Notes: a model not told the origin generated them from the letters alone. 64,000 nucleotides of DNA from Epiperipatus broadwayi (GCA_028023455.1 JAQFVV010012395.1:4774001-4838000), one strand, 5' to 3'. Numbered from the stretch's first letter, positions 1 to 12,234 are shown. Translations and numbers: made by a program.

Positions 1-2200
1 ATTAATCTTACTTCCCTTGTGCTTCCAATATTTGTATCTTTTTATTTAAAGTACAAGTTCACTTTTTAAATCAATTATCTCAACTTTTCTTCTTATTTCA
101 TAAAGTCCAACAATATCCTGTTTAATATTAGACAGTTCTTTTTTCAATTCATACAATCATCCTTTATTTGAAATTGATCTGCAGTTATAATACCTAAATA
201 AAAGATGATCATTAAATGGTAGTCATGATCTTCAATCAGGAGATTCTTGGCATCCTCTGCCTTTGGCCATCAACTTCTACCTTGGCTGGCGACTTTGCAG
301 TCTCTTGGGAGCAAGGGCCATAATTTAGTTTTGTCTGCTGTTATTATAAATATCTGTTAAAAAGATTTCATCCACACACACACACACATTCATTCTGTTT
401 TAGTTAAGAACTATTAGGCAACTAAGGAGGATCATGGTATTTCTGGATCTTGAACTAAGAGATAAAATGTCAATAAACTCATCATTATGGTAATGGGTGT
501 TGGTGAATATCACACCTTCAATTATTTCCTATATGAATAGCCATATAGCAATAATAGTTGCAATGATAAGCATGTGTGGAATTGACACTGGGAATTTGCT
601 CTGATTAGTTCCTTTAAGGCTTCAACAAGTAATCAGAAAATATCCTTTACACTTAACAGTAAATTTGTTTCTGCAGCCATATAATATAAACTGAAAATTG
701 CCCAAATTTACTAATTAAATATATATACAATATAACCAGTCATGCAAGACTAAATTTCACTAATAATTGCAGTTAATGAATTTTTATTGGTGACCCATAG
801 ATATGCATGGCTGGAAGTGTTATAATTTATGTATGTATGAATAGTTAATTATTTTTTATTTCATATACATATATTAATATAGGTGGAAATTTGTTTGGCA
901 GACATTATAAATTTCTTATTTATTAATCTTTCAAAATTTTAATTCTTGGCTGATATTTAGTTATTTTATAAAAATTTCTCAACAATTGAAAATTTCATTC
1001 CAATTTATGAGATCAAAGTGAAGTGAAAAGTGGCATTTTCCAGCTTGATGTAATGTGGCTATGACTTTAATTACTGAAATATTTATTGATGATCTGTAAA
1101 TATGACTGATTGGTGTATTGTAATTATTATTTATTTAGAATATGAATTTTTGAGAGCTTGATTATTAACAAAATATCGTAAAGAAACCTGTCAAGACTCC
1201 AACCAGAAGATAGTATCACCAGTGTTTTATTAAGTCCTTTAATTTTGGCACTAACCACGGATTTCAGTCATTAACTGTGTGGTAGAGTTTGTGTTTGTTC
1301 ATATTTATGTAGATCAGTGGTTGACAAATTCCATATATGAAGAAGACATGTATAAGACCATGGGTTATTCAGAGTCTGTTGATGAGAGTTCAATTATGTC
1401 TAGAAATATCAAATCTACCTGGCTTTATTTTTGGATCTATTTTGATTGTTTGTTTGGAACATCATAAGAATTCCATTTTAATGCCATAATTCTTCAATTG
1501 TATATTCTTGGTTTAACATCCAAAATAAAGATATTAATTTGAGAGAAATCTCAGATAGGAAAACTATACCTTGAGTTAATTGCACTGATCTGCTTAATAG
1601 CTCTATACATTTTCAGAAACAAATTCTCTTTAGATATTTGGTGGATGAATATATAAAAGAATATTAAGCCAAGAAATAGATATAAGTACATTAATAATAT
1701 TTCTAGTGGTAATATTTAATTGAATGTCCAGAAGTTTAGTATGGGACTTTTTCTTCAAATAGGGACACAGTATTCATCATATGAATATAGTAGGTCTAAA
1801 GAAACTGTCCTTAAAATATTTGTATCATATCTTGAAGAAGTATTAACTAGCTTTCCAAGGAGATTGTAAGACCTAATTCTGATCTAACTTAAGCATGGCA
1901 TAAGATTCTATTTCAGTCTATTATTGTAAAAGATTATATTCAAGTTATGTGAAGATTCCATATTATTCAAATAAAAAAATGAGCATTGTATTTGGAATAA
2001 AAATGATTTCCAATCTTTTTATATTTTTATTGATGGACTTTTCTATTTCAGGAAAGAGTCTCTTTTGATAAGTCAAAGCAATATTATCAGCATAAATGAA
2101 TTTTCTATAGTTTATTTTGGAAAATTATTGATGAATATATTAAACAAACTATTCGGTAACATTATTGATACAGAAATTATTCTAAAAATTTGGTGTAAAG
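1..2200. other. AT-rich non-coding stretch
   Basis: No gene is visible. The stretch holds a short CA run near 375, a LINE 3' fragment (listed separately) and a slightly more GC-rich patch at 230-330 that I could not assign. It may include decayed upstream parts of the LINE whose reverse transcriptase is recognisable from 2211. Confidence 0.5.
423..513 (+). repeat. LINE 3'-end fragment
   Basis: This segment matches, on the opposite strand, the fragment at 39573-39815. Shared blocks include the catggt-tttct-gatctt-aact stretch, then caataaactca-cat and gtgttggtgaa in the same order and spacing. The other copy ends in a GAT-type microsatellite tail, typical of RTE-like LINE 3' ends, so this is called a diverged piece of the same 3' region. 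Seen: the two-copy similarity. Inferred: LINE origin. Confidence 0.5.
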
Positions 2201-2210
2201 TAAAACTATA

Positions 2211-2625
2211 GCAATCTTAAAATCAAATAAACCTAGCAATAATCCCAAAAATTATCATCCAATATTATTATATGATCCATATACATTTTTTGAAAAAAAT
2301 CATATTCCCAATAATTAACAGGCATATACCTATAGTGCAGGCTGAGTTTAGGCCAAGAAGAAGTTGTTATAAATAAATTTTGTCTTTAAGAACTTGTATT
2401 GAAAAAAAGCTTTCAAAATAAATAAAAAAATTGTATGTCTTTTATGATTATGTTTGGAAAAATGTTTTTTCTAAAAAAATTTAAATGCAGGAAAATCATT
2501 AGTTTACTTTGGCAAAATGCTTTCCAATAGAAAAATTAAATTAACATTAAGTAATAATCATAATAGACACAAAATTTTACAGAATAATCTTCCTCAGTGT
2601 TCAGTTCTTTTACCTACTTTATAAT
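2211..2625 (+). pseudogene. Degenerate LINE reverse transcriptase fragment
   Basis: A conceptual translation with stops and frameshifts matches the fingers and palm of a non-LTR retrotransposon reverse transcriptase. In order it gives an ILKSNKPSNNPKNYHPI block (family: KPNKPP..PKSYRPI), then IPIVQAEFRPRRSC (family: QAGFRP-RSC), then a remnant of the AAYDTVW region, then QNNLPQCSVL.PTLYN (family: NGLPQGSVLAPTLFN). The catalytic YADD region is absent because the match stops at the AAT microsatellite. At least one in-frame stop and several frame changes show the copy is dead. The element lies on the + strand and its 3' half is missing. Confidence 0.75.
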
Positions 2626-2640
2626 AATAATAATAATAAC

Positions 2641-2729
<89 letters not shown>

Positions 2730-2772
2730 TAATAATAATAATAATAACAATAACAACAACAACAACAACAAC

Positions 2773-2842
<70 letters not shown>
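2621..2842. repeat. AAT trinucleotide microsatellite
   Basis: About 222 bp of ATA/AAT trinucleotide repeat with a short AAC-rich interruption near 2751-2772, ending in a GA run at 2843. It abuts the LINE fragment directly. Open frames of poly-isoleucine across it are artefacts. Confidence 0.97.
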
Positions 2843-4027
2843 GAGAGAGAGATAGTCGTGTGCATATATATTTAAAGTTGTATATATTTATTTAAAATAA
2901 AGTATAGAATAAGTGAAGTAATAATAATATTTGATATTTTTTAAGTATTGTAAATTATTTACAATCAATTATTAAAGAGCCCCAATTTATGTTTTTTCTT
3001 TTTTTTTACAAAACTTTAAATTTAAATATATAAGATTTATTAAGTGTAAACAGACAATATTGTAATAACATGAAAGCTAAAGCCTTCAACAGATATGCCT
3101 TAAACATGCTAATGTGACAGTCAATAAGATGGAATAATGACATCACATGGACCTCTCAATTCTCAAACACAAGTCAGAACTATAAGAAAAAGATGGGACC
3201 CACCTTCTTCTATGCCTCAATTTATATATAAATAAGCCAGACTCAAGCATTATGAACTAAGAGTGTGAAGCTTAAATACCTTCACATTTAAATTCACAAA
3301 ATATTATATATAAACAACGCGAAATCTTTCGATTTACTATGAAGCAATTTTTTAAATCTAATAAAATGAAATTAACAAATGTAAATATATAAAATTTTAA
3401 ATTGTTAATGTAAGAGAGAAAAAAAATAGTTTTGTTTAAACAAGAATGTTTTTTCCTCACACATTCATTATGGAAGTAATTCTACAGCCTATTTTTCTTT
3501 AAAAGATTAAAAAAGGTTTTTTTAAGTAAAGAATTTTTGATTTTGATAAATGTTCATTAAAAAAAACAGTCGTAATTTAATTATCTTGTTTTTATTAATC
3601 AAAAAAGAAAAGACTTATTGTTAATCATCCTGGTTATACATTCTATTGCATATACTATTGATGGCTATTGCAATTAAGAAAATCAAATGCTACTAATTTT
3701 TATGTTGATCAAATATGAACTTCCAGAGAAATAGAGCAGTACAACTTTTCCATGAACTCATAGCCCAATATGTGGGAAGTAAATCATTTGCCTGTCTGAA
3801 ACTTGTGAAATCATAGATGCTGAAGTGAGTTGGGGACTTTCAGCTTTTATCTTATATACTTGCTAATAGATGTCACACCAACAATTTATATCAGAAACCA
3901 GCTTGCTAATCTTGAGATTCCAGTGCTAAATTTTTTTGTTATTTTATATATGCATGGAAATACAGTTGAAAGAAATCTTATGTCAGTCATATATATATTG
4001 TCTATGTATGATATCCATTTTATGAAT
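2843..4027. other. Non-coding, no feature seen
   Basis: AT-rich sequence with scattered short poly-A/T runs. No coding, RNA or repeat structure recognised. Confidence 0.5.
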
Positions 4028-4035
4028 GTATAAAG

Positions 4036-4435
4036 CAGGGGTCCCCGACCCTATGCCTGTGGGCGCCATGGTGCCCGCAGACGATCTTATGTGTGCCCGC
4101 CACTATCCGAACACGATAAAAAATTATTTATCTGATACAAATAAATTTAATTTTTAAAATTTCTTATAAATTATTGTATTATATTGTAATCAAATTGTAG
4201 GGCGTACTATAATTTTACAGCGTAAAAATATAAACGTTAATTATATGTTAAAATTTTATTTTTGAAATAAATATTTTTTGTACATTATGTGTATTATTAA
4301 CAATATCCAATTATAAATTTACATTGAAAAAATAAATGGTGCTCGCAACCTGGTTGAAAAAAAAATAAATGGTGCTCACTATCTGGCCAGTATTACAGAA
4401 TGTGCTCTTAAGTGCAAAAAGGTTGGGGACCCCTG
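4036..4435. mobile_element. hAT-type MITE with terminal inverted repeats
   Basis: A 400-bp element bounded by inverted termini: CAGGGGTCCCCGACC at the left and GGTTGGGGACCCCTG at the right. It is flanked by an 8-bp target duplication with one mismatch, gtataaag (4028-4035) and gtataaaa (4436-4443). CAGGGGT ends and 8-bp duplications are characteristic of the hAT superfamily. There is no transposase, so it is non-autonomous. Internal sequence repeats a 'ggtgctcgc/ggtgctcac' unit twice near the right end and a 'gtgcccgc' unit twice near the left end. Confidence 0.85.
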
Positions 4436-4443
4436 GTATAAAA

Positions 4444-6049
4444 CATAAATGAAAGAAATTGGTTAGTAAGTAAAATATATATTGATATTTTCTTTCAAAT
4501 ATTAATTTTGCAGTTAACAAAAATCTATTTATCTTTACTGCCTAAAAAAATATTTAATTATTCTCTGTTATATTGATCTGTTAAAATAAATACTGTTGCA
4601 TAAATCAATCAATTAAGGAGGAAAAAATATATAAAAAGAAAAGTGACTGACCAATGAATGACCAGAATAAAGTTAAGTCTCCAGAGAATAGAAACTCTAA
4701 GTATATTTTCTTAGCATTTTATTATGTCATTCATTATGTTTTAGAGCTAGAAAAATATAATGGAATTGTCAAATGTTTTTTTAAATGCTAGATCAAACTC
4801 CAGATTTTAAGTAAATAAAATCTTGTTAAAAATAATTGTAAATACAAGGTTATTAATAATTGAATTATTTTATATTGAAATATGCATGTGTATTATACAT
4901 ACATTTAATTATTTATCGTTTGTTAAAAAGAATATTTATTAGTTTATTAGTGATTAGAATATTTTGGTATTATTAGGCATGCATGTGTGTGCATAAATAT
5001 ACGTGTTTATTTAATACCATATGCAATTTTTATATTTGTAAACTAAAATTTCAACAAATCTTATATATATAGTTTTGATTTTCAATCTATGAAAATAATA
5101 CCAGATATTTGTAAATAGTCAAAATCAGAATGATTTATTTGTAGTATAGAATCTTTATTATTATTTTTATTTTTAATTAATAAATTTATTAATCATTATT
5201 CATAAACTATTTCTATGAAGTTATTTAATGGTAGAATAGATTATTTGTGTTTATTTTCTCTTGTTCAGTCTTTAGGGTCTTTGCAATCCCAAAGTTTGCT
5301 TAAGACTAATAGTGTATATCATATATATGTGTGTATGTGTAGACATTTTCGTGGGTCATTTTTAAAGTCCATTCCATTTTACTTTATATGTTTTATACTG
5401 ATGTCTAATTTCATTGAGGGCTAGTACACACATAGTAACCTGTTGGCCAAGAGTATTGATGATGATCAGCATTGATATAATGATCTTAGCATTTTTGATA
5501 TGTTTATTATTATAGTTGTTTTAGCACTGATATTTATACTTGCTGCTAGAATATTGATGATTGCTTTTATAATATTATGCTCCAAATTTAGCATTAGTGT
5601 GATGATGATTAGTCTAATAATTTATAAGTATCTTTTAAATCCAATCACAAATGATGTCTTTTGACTCTTAATAATTTTTGATAATACTATGTTTATCATT
5701 TGTTATTAGATATATTAAATTCTGATGTGACTTTTTGCTCATTGAATGTGTTCATGTTCATTTGTTGATGTTTATTTCCTTATTTTTTTTTTTTTTTATA
5801 TTTTATTCTATACTGTTACAATATACATATTTTATGAAGCATGTGTTTAATAGAGTAAAAGAAACTTTTCACCAATGTTTTGATAAGAAAACACTTATCT
5901 TCAGTGGAAAATTTAGTAATAATTACATGGATATAATATACAAAATTGTTTCACAGGGTTGTTGAATAGTCCGATTTATATTTAGCAGTATTCTTTTTAT
6001 ATTTATTTGTGTTAAGAAAATTTTCCAAATAGTTGGTAATTTTGTTGTT
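4444..6049. other. Non-coding, no feature seen
   Basis: AT-rich sequence with TA-rich patches. No coding, RNA or repeat structure recognised. Confidence 0.45.
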
Positions 6050-6341
6050 TCTTCACATTTATTAATGCAGTTTTTGTTTTCAAAATTTTTTATACCTTCT
6101 TTAAATAAATCTTTGATTATGGTTATTGCATGTGGATATGGTTTTGGTATTTTGGAAATCTATGCAATGGCCAGTATCTAAAACATGAAGACCAAGTGTT
6201 AAAGATCTTGAGAATGTTTTTTTCTGCAATAATGTATTCATCTTTTTTAGGATTTATATGTTGATTGCTTCTCCCTATGTATCTGTACATGCCACATGGG
6301 ATTTTATAGACTGCTTGGTTCCTTTTATATAAGGAATACAT
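6050..6341 (-). pseudogene. Penelope-like element GIY-YIG endonuclease remnant
   Basis: Read on the minus strand, this starts with AVYKIPCG..YRYIGRS, matching the KGVYKIPC...YIGETGR start of the GIY-YIG nuclease that ends Penelope-like retroelement proteins. In a second frame it continues LDTGHCIDFQNTKTI (family: GHxxDWENxKIL), then a KEGIKNFENKNCINK block corresponding to the KEAI.I....SINRD C-terminus. Frameshifts and a stop separate the blocks, so it is a pseudogene. The RT domain, which should lie above 6341, was not recognised. Family assignment rests on the three ordered blocks. Confidence 0.68.
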
Positions 6342-7860
6342 ATTCTATTAGAATTGTTTGTTTATTTTTCTTTCTCTTTTTGTGGGGTTTTTGCTTTGCA
6401 TAAAAAAAGTGCTATTATAGTTTAATACTATAGGTTAATGGAGAAAACTTATTTAGCCTCAGAGAGATTGTCAATTAGTAGTAATTGACAGTTTCCTGGC
6501 AATTTCAAAGACAAAAGATTATTTCTGTTTACATTTAGAAAATCTCATTGTTTCTGTTCTTTATTAAAATAACGATACATGGACAATATTTAATTCAATA
6601 TATATATATACATATTGTGTGCATGTGTTTATAATGTGTGAACATATATGTTGTATTTATCCATATTTTTTTATGTTTGCTTATTACATTATACTAAAGT
6701 TTTGACAGGATTTTGCCAGAAATCTTCAGAGCAATAGAGGTTATTCAGGCATGTTGTAGAAATGCCTGAAAATCAAAAACATATGTTCACATCAACTGTA
6801 AAAATATTCATTTTAATTTTTATATATAGATATCTGTATGTTTTTTGAACTCTTTCAATTGCTCCTAATATGTATTTCAAACTCACCAGGTTTTTTTATT
6901 TACACCTTGATGAGGTTAAATGCATATTAAAAGCCATTAACATATTTTTTTCATTATATATAGCATTTTGTCTGGAACACAATAGTTGTAAGAAGAGATT
7001 TGTAGAGATAAAAGATTATATACAAGACTAAAGATAAATAAACAAAATTAAATAGCATGACAAGGCAAATGATTTATAGAATATTTGGGAAATATATTCA
7101 TCCAATATACTTTACAAAAAGTATTATAATTATTGACATTAGTTTAAAATAGTCATATAATATTTCTACTTAAGTTCAGAAGTGAAATATTACCAAATCA
7201 ACATTTATTAGAGATGACCAGTAGTCACACATGACAAAGAATTGAAATGTGTGGTCAAAATGATGTGCGTTATTGTTTTACAATATTATCAGTTATCATA
7301 GTACTTGTGTGTATAAATTTGAGTAGTGATGCATAGATTTATCCATTGCTCATATATATATATTGCATAAGGATATAGAAATAAAATTCTAGATGAAGAA
7401 AGTATTTAGTTAAGAATATATTGGTCACTTCAAGTGCTTATTTATTTTATTACCTATTTTGTTATTATTTATTTATTTACTTGGTTAATTGTTAATGAAT
7501 TTTGTATTATATTTTATTCTTGTATACTTTGGCATAAAATTACATTGTTATTACTTACATGGTAATCATTATTCTCATTCCCATTCATATAATTATTTTA
7601 TTTTGGGTTTGATAGATATCGGTGAGTACTAGGTATTATGATGGGTTTATAATATAATTTCATCATGTGTTTTTATTTTATTAATACCCATAAACAATTA
7701 AAATTTGTCTTGCAAATTTATAAAAAATAAGAAATGTTATGTTCTAAAATAAAAAGAAAGATAATGAAGAATAATTAATGATTATCATTTATGTAGTTAT
7801 TGAAGGAAAGACAAATTAAAAATACAAGCACTTTAAATTAAGTTTAAGTAATATATATAT
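6342..7860. other. Non-coding, no feature seen
   Basis: AT-rich; TA microsatellite patches near 6600 and 7850. Nothing else recognised. Confidence 0.45.
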
Positions 7861-7913
7861 ATATACTGATACTAAGGTTTTCGCAGGTTACAGACATAAA
7901 TGATATATTTTGC

Positions 7914-8370
7914 TAGATGCAGAAACTGGTCTGGGATTGAGGATATTCTCAAAGCTTGTTAAGAGTTTGTTTTGCGAACTCTATATATAACATTTGTAAA
8001 TACGAGCTTTATTAAAATTGGGTCATGTGACATCTGACTTGATTTTTTTTATCAATTTATTTTTTGCTACTAAGGCTTTGGCAATTTTATATTGCTAGAG
8101 CTATTAATATATGGGGTATCTGAACTTAGTTCAGTCCCATATGGCTATTTGAGTTAGATAGATGGATTTTTAGACATAGAGATATCTGAAAGTTTCAGAT
8201 TTTCTTCTCAATAGTTATACATTAGATAAAGTGCTGGGCTAGTCCTAGTATTTTTAATCTAATGAATATCCTAACACCTCACTGACGACGCTAGATGCAG
8301 AAACCGGTCTGGGGTTGAGGGTATTCTCAAAGCTTGTTAAGAGTTTGTTTTGCGAACTCTATATATAACA
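7914..8370 (+). mobile_element. Hammerhead-bearing repeat, 1.2 tandem units (family C)
   Basis: A 78-bp block at 7914-7991 (starting gctagatgcagaaac) recurs at 8290-8369, with about six substitutions, giving a tandem period of about 378 bp. The second occurrence carries a complete hammerhead (8277-8314). The first begins inside what would be stem II, so the 5' unit starts mid-ribozyme. One full unit plus a partial second unit, each marked by a hammerhead, is the layout of animal retrozymes and of PLE pseudo-LTRs. A PLE reverse transcriptase remnant starts about 30-100 bp downstream on the same strand, so this may be that element's pLTR. Confidence 0.7.
8277..8314 (+). ncRNA. Hammerhead ribozyme C1
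   Basis: Type I layout. Stem I is CCTCA (8277-8281) with TGGGG (8310-8314), including one U-G pair. Core box CTGACGA is at 8282-8288 (position 7 is free in hammerheads) and GAAA at 8300-8303. Stem III is minimal: A8303-T8308 and C8304-G8307 closing a CG loop. Predicted cleavage is after C8309 in a GUC triplet. Stem II is weak here, GC/GC around TAGAT with a C-A mismatch next to the core, so activity is less certain than in C2. Minimal stem III ribozymes are known to act better as dimers. Confidence 0.72.
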
Positions 8371-8399
8371 TATATATAGTTGAAATTTATATGATAAAA

Positions 8400-8787
8400 T
8401 TTATAAAAAACCAAAAACAGATCATACTACTTAATTAGAAAAAAACTAAAGCAATTATTAAAAAATCACATTTGAAAAAGACATAAAAATAATTTCTCAT
8501 GAAAAATCTTGTCTGTGCAAAATTCTATGGAGTCCCAAAAATACATAAAACAGACTCACCTTTTTAACCAATAGTAAGTGCGATAGAATCTCCCAATCAC
8601 ATTTGAGTTGGATAATTATTTAATTTCATAAAACCTACACTTTAATCTATTAAATCATACATTAAAATCTCAATAATTTTATGTATCTTTTTAAAGATCT
8701 AAAAATTAATACAAATGATATTTTTGTCAGCTTCGATATCGTTTCTTTGTTTATAAATGTTCCAAGATGAAGCTTTAAATATATTTC
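8400..8787 (+). pseudogene. Penelope-like element reverse transcriptase, 5' part
   Basis: The translation gives CAKFYGVPKIHKTDSPF, then PIVSAIESP, then DLKINTNDIFVSFDIVSLF followed by INVP. These are the ordered RT fingers and first catalytic aspartate motif (VSFDVVSLFTNVP) diagnostic of Penelope-like elements. Stops interrupt it (for example after DSPF). The N-terminal domain is reduced or missing. The sequence breaks at 8787, where a Ty3/gypsy element is inserted, and resumes at 12913. A hammerhead repeat lies directly upstream on the same strand. Confidence 0.83.
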
Positions 8788-9467
8788 TGTGATGTACTTG
8801 ATTTAATGTTACTTATGAGAAACAACCAAATACGCCTAATTCAAGTAACTATTACTCTCTTGCATAAAATTAAGATATCCCACTTACAGATTCAAGATTT
8901 TATTAGTATGAAAAATAACAATCATTTATAAACAGAATTATCATTAGTTCTACTAGCACCTGTAGGGCTTACAAAAATAATAATAAGACAGGTATAGTCT
9001 GTATAATTACACTAGGTCGGTCTTTGGTACCTTCAGACCCGAATATCTGGTTCTCCTCCCATCGTTGGTCCTATTCTGAATTTGCACTACACTTAAGTCT
9101 CTTAGAAAATCAGGACTGACACTAATCTGTCCTTTCTCTGCTAGATTATATCTACTCTTTGTTCTATTGTTTATTCCTTATTAATTTTAATCACCAAATT
9201 ATTCTGGGCTTATTTCTGAACTAATTAATTAAATTGTTCTTTACCTTTTTAATCCTTCGTTTAATTATTTATTTATTCGGATCTTCCATCTTGTTTTACA
9301 CCTTGCTTTTTATAAAATATCTATATGAAAAACTATTTGTAATTTTTAATTTTCATTTTTATTAAATCAACTTGTTTACTTTCACATGTAATTATTTAAC
9401 ACTTTTAACTTCTGGAGTACACACAGTTTCAAACGTATTTTCATTTAATATTAATCATACTACAACA
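8788..9467 (-). repeat. Ty3/gypsy 3' LTR
   Basis: A 680-bp direct repeat, about 97% identical to 12235-12912. Read on the minus strand it starts TGTTGTAGTA and ends ATCACA, i.e. TG...CA. It is the 3' LTR because the coding region is on the minus strand and a polypurine tract abuts it at 9470-9489. Roughly twenty substitutions and small indels separate the two LTRs, which implies a fairly recent insertion. Confidence 0.93.
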
Positions 9468-9469
9468 TA

Positions 9470-9489
9470 ACAATTCCTCCCCCACTCCA
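9470..9489 (-). promoter_or_regulatory. Polypurine tract of the gypsy element
   Basis: On the minus strand a purine-rich run (ctggagtgggggaggaatt) immediately precedes the TG of the 3' LTR. This is the expected position and composition for second-strand primer formation. Confidence 0.75.
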
Positions 9490-10049
9490 GAAGTTATGAT
9501 TTATTCATCTTATACACATTCTTTTAGGTACAAAGGTCTTCTTTTACATCATATTGGTCTAGGTGATTTCCTCTTTTCAATCTGTATTTTATCCTCTTCT
9601 ACCGCATCTTCTTCGATGTCGGTCAGTATCATCTGTTTATCTGAATTCATTTCATTTGCGTGTTGGAACTGCTGGAACATATCTAGTTGTATGTCATCTT
9701 CACTTTTATGAATATGATTTTTGTAATGCTTATATATGTTTCCATTTTTGCCTTTAATATCATAAATTTGCTTTGATCATGCCCGTTCAATTTTTCAATT
9801 AACCCATTGTTTACGTAGTATATCTTTGAAAATTACCACGTCTCCAATGTTAAAGTTTTTCACTAGGTCTTGGTTATATTTATATATATGTGTATCAGGT
9901 CACAAAAAATCTAAATTAGTTCATGTTTTCCGATCGAATAACATTTCAGCTGGCGATTTTCCAGTCGTTGTTGATGGAGTTATATGTTGATATATCATGA
10001 ATTCCTGTAAGATGTTTTTCATATCCGTATTTTTTGTTTTTTCTTAAAT

Positions 10050-10641
10050 ATTTCTTCACCCTACCACATTTTCTGCCAAACCATTTGATTCAGGGTGATA
10101 AGGGGGTGTAAATAAATGTTTGATGTCCCATTTTCCAAATTGTATTTTTAATTCTTCACTCGCAAATCCAGTTCCATTGTCAGAGACGATTACTTCTGGA
10201 AATCCATGTATATAAAATGTCTGTTAAACATTTTATTGTTTCGTTTGCACTAGTACTTTTAACCTCGTGACATTCTATCCATTTCGAGAAAGCATTGATT
10301 AAAATTAAATAATTTCTTCCTTCTATTGGACCTGCATGGTTTATATGAAGTCTTTGCCATGGATATATTGGTTTAGGCCAAGAAGAATATTGTTTATTCA
10401 GCAGAGCTATTTCAGACTTACATTTATCACATTTCTTAATATACAATTCAACATTATTACTTATCTGCGGCCACCAAACATAACTCCGAGCTAGAGCTTT
10501 AGCTCGCACAATGCCTGGGTGCCCCTGATGCAAAAGTTCTAGAACTTTCATTCTCCCTATAGGAGGTATAACTACTCTGTCTCCCATATTAATACACCCT
10601 TTACAGACCGAAAATTGGTCTCTATTGATCCAAAACCCCAT
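10050..10641 (-). pseudogene. Gypsy integrase (frameshifted)
   Basis: The 153-residue open segment at 10641-10180 begins near the end of the connection region. It carries the HHCC zinc-binding domain (HQGHPGIVRAK...KKCDKC) with the typical SYVWWP block, then the start of the integrase core (WQRLHINHAGPI, family ...W.R.H.D.AGP). The first catalytic aspartate is apparently replaced by asparagine in HIN. The frame then shifts near 10205, and the next core motif (SDNGTGF) continues in another frame below that. Some C-terminal sequence extends toward 9500. It is not functional as read. Confidence 0.85.
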
Positions 10642-10651
10642 TGCTAAATTT

Positions 10652-11218
10652 TCAGGTTTTTTTATTAGGCCAACCCTTGTTTATCCATTTCCTAAGTAAC
10701 ACATACCCATCATTTTCATTTGTCCATGTCTGAACTACTTTACTATTTATGACTTGTGATTTCATATTATCAATGTGATTAACTTCCACATCAGTTTCAT
10801 AGTTGTCATTATTTCCGGGCACTCTAGATAGAGCATCCACATGAGAAATTATCTTTCCTTTTTGATATTTTAGATTGAAATCGTAAGCAGAAAGTGTATT
10901 AGACCATCTGAGCATGTGTGGACTTAAATGCTCTGGCATGGGATGATCTTTTCCTATAATCCCTAACAAAGGTTTGTGATATGTTACTAATTCAAATTTC
11001 CGTCCATATATAAACTGGTGAAATTTTTTCACAGCAAAAATGACTGCCAAAGCTTCTTTGTCCAGCTGACTATAATTTTTTTCAGCTTTAGACAACATCC
11101 AAGAAGCATAAGCTACTGGACATTCATGACCATCTATTTGATGTGCTAAAACTGCTCCGATTCTGTATTGTGATGCATCCTTAGTAATAGTGATGTCTTC
11201 GTCACTATCAAAATGCAC
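10652..11218 (-). pseudogene. Gypsy RNase H and connection region
   Basis: A 188-residue segment with the Ty3/gypsy RNase H hallmarks: DASQYRIGAVLAH (family DAS..GIGAVL.Q), PVAYASWMLSKAEKNYSQLDKEALAVIF, and KFHQFIYGRKF. A SHVDALSR block follows, as in these elements. The upstream RT frame ends at 11208 and this frame starts at 11218, so a frameshift separates them. A run of seven A near 10660 (minus strand) marks another shift before integrase. DASQYR replaces the usual DASPYG. Confidence 0.88.
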
Positions 11219-12137
11219 TAATAGAGGTTAACAATTCCTTAACTGCCTTAAACGCTTTTTCATGCTTGGTATCCCAAATCCATTTCTGATCTTCACGTAG
11301 CAGTTCATATAGAGGAGTTGTGACCATCACTTTGTTCTTTAGAAAAGGTTCGAAAAAATTAATCAAACCTAGGAAAGCTTGAAGTTGCTTGACATTTATT
11401 GGATTTGGAACATCTTTGACTGCCCTAATTTTTTCAGTTAATGGACTTTTCCCTTTTTCCAAAATAAGATGGTTTAAAAACTTTAATTCTTCAGTTTCCC
11501 AAATGCATTTTTTAACATTTAATTTTACCCCTGCATTATTTAGTTTCTCGCATACTTCCCGAATTTTACTTCTTAATTTTTCCAGTGACGTCGCACCAAT
11601 CAAAATATCATCATAATATAGCATCACACCTTCCATGCCTTGTAATATTGAATTTATTTTTGCTTGAAATATGTTTGGAGCTGATGTAATTCCAAAAGGG
11701 AGATGATTACATTTGAATAATCCAAAAGGGGTCGTAATTGTCAATAACCGAGCTGTATCATCCGTAACTTTTAGTTGGTGATATGCCAAATTTAAATCCA
11801 ATTTTGCAAATTTTTTTGCTTTAGCTAGATTACTAAGAATCTCATGTACATTTGGAACTGGGTAAGCTCCTTTATTAAGATACTTATTTACTGTTGTTCT
11901 ATAATCTCCGCACAACCTAATTTTTCCATCTGGTTTTGTTAACACAACAATCGGTGTGGCCCATTCCGCCTCCTCGACTGGGGTTAACATGTCTTTTTTA
12001 ACTAATGCTTCTACTTTCCTGTCATTTTCAATAATACTATTTAACTTAAAATAATTTTGTAATTGAAGCACATAAAAAGGCCATTCGTGTGGATTATCTA
12101 TCCCAAAGTCCGATATATTAGCTTGTCCTATCGACAT
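11208..12137 (-). pseudogene. Gypsy gag N-terminus fused in frame to reverse transcriptase
   Basis: A 309-residue open frame. Residues 1-42 look like the start of a gypsy gag (EWPFYVLQLQNYFKLN; family W..Y..QLQ.YF..N.I). Sequence then passes directly into RT at VEALVKKDMLTPVEEAEWATPI. RT motifs follow in order: VLTKPDGKIRLCGDYR, AKLDLNLAYHQL, LPFGITSAP and LYYDDILIG (catalytic YYDD), then the thumb up to the RNase H boundary. The rest of gag, the protease and the RT N-terminus are absent, so an internal deletion created the fusion without breaking the frame. It lies about 80 bp inside the primer-binding site. Confidence 0.87.
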
Positions 12138-12215
12138 TTTAATTCTTTAACAACTCACCGATTTCTGAATTACTGTTCGGTGTACTTCTTTCATAAAGCT
12201 TGAAAAATGGGTTTT

Positions 12216-12230
12216 CTTCTGACTGTGCCA
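12216..12230 (-). promoter_or_regulatory. Candidate tRNA primer-binding site
   Basis: On the minus strand TGGCACAGTCAGAAG starts four bases after the 5' LTR. TGG at the start pairs with a tRNA CCA end, as required. I cannot name the tRNA. Confidence 0.55.
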
Positions 12231-12234
12231 AAAT

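Noticed and set aside
2597-2875. Long open frames of poly-isoleucine on both strands
   Set aside because: Translation of an AAT microsatellite.
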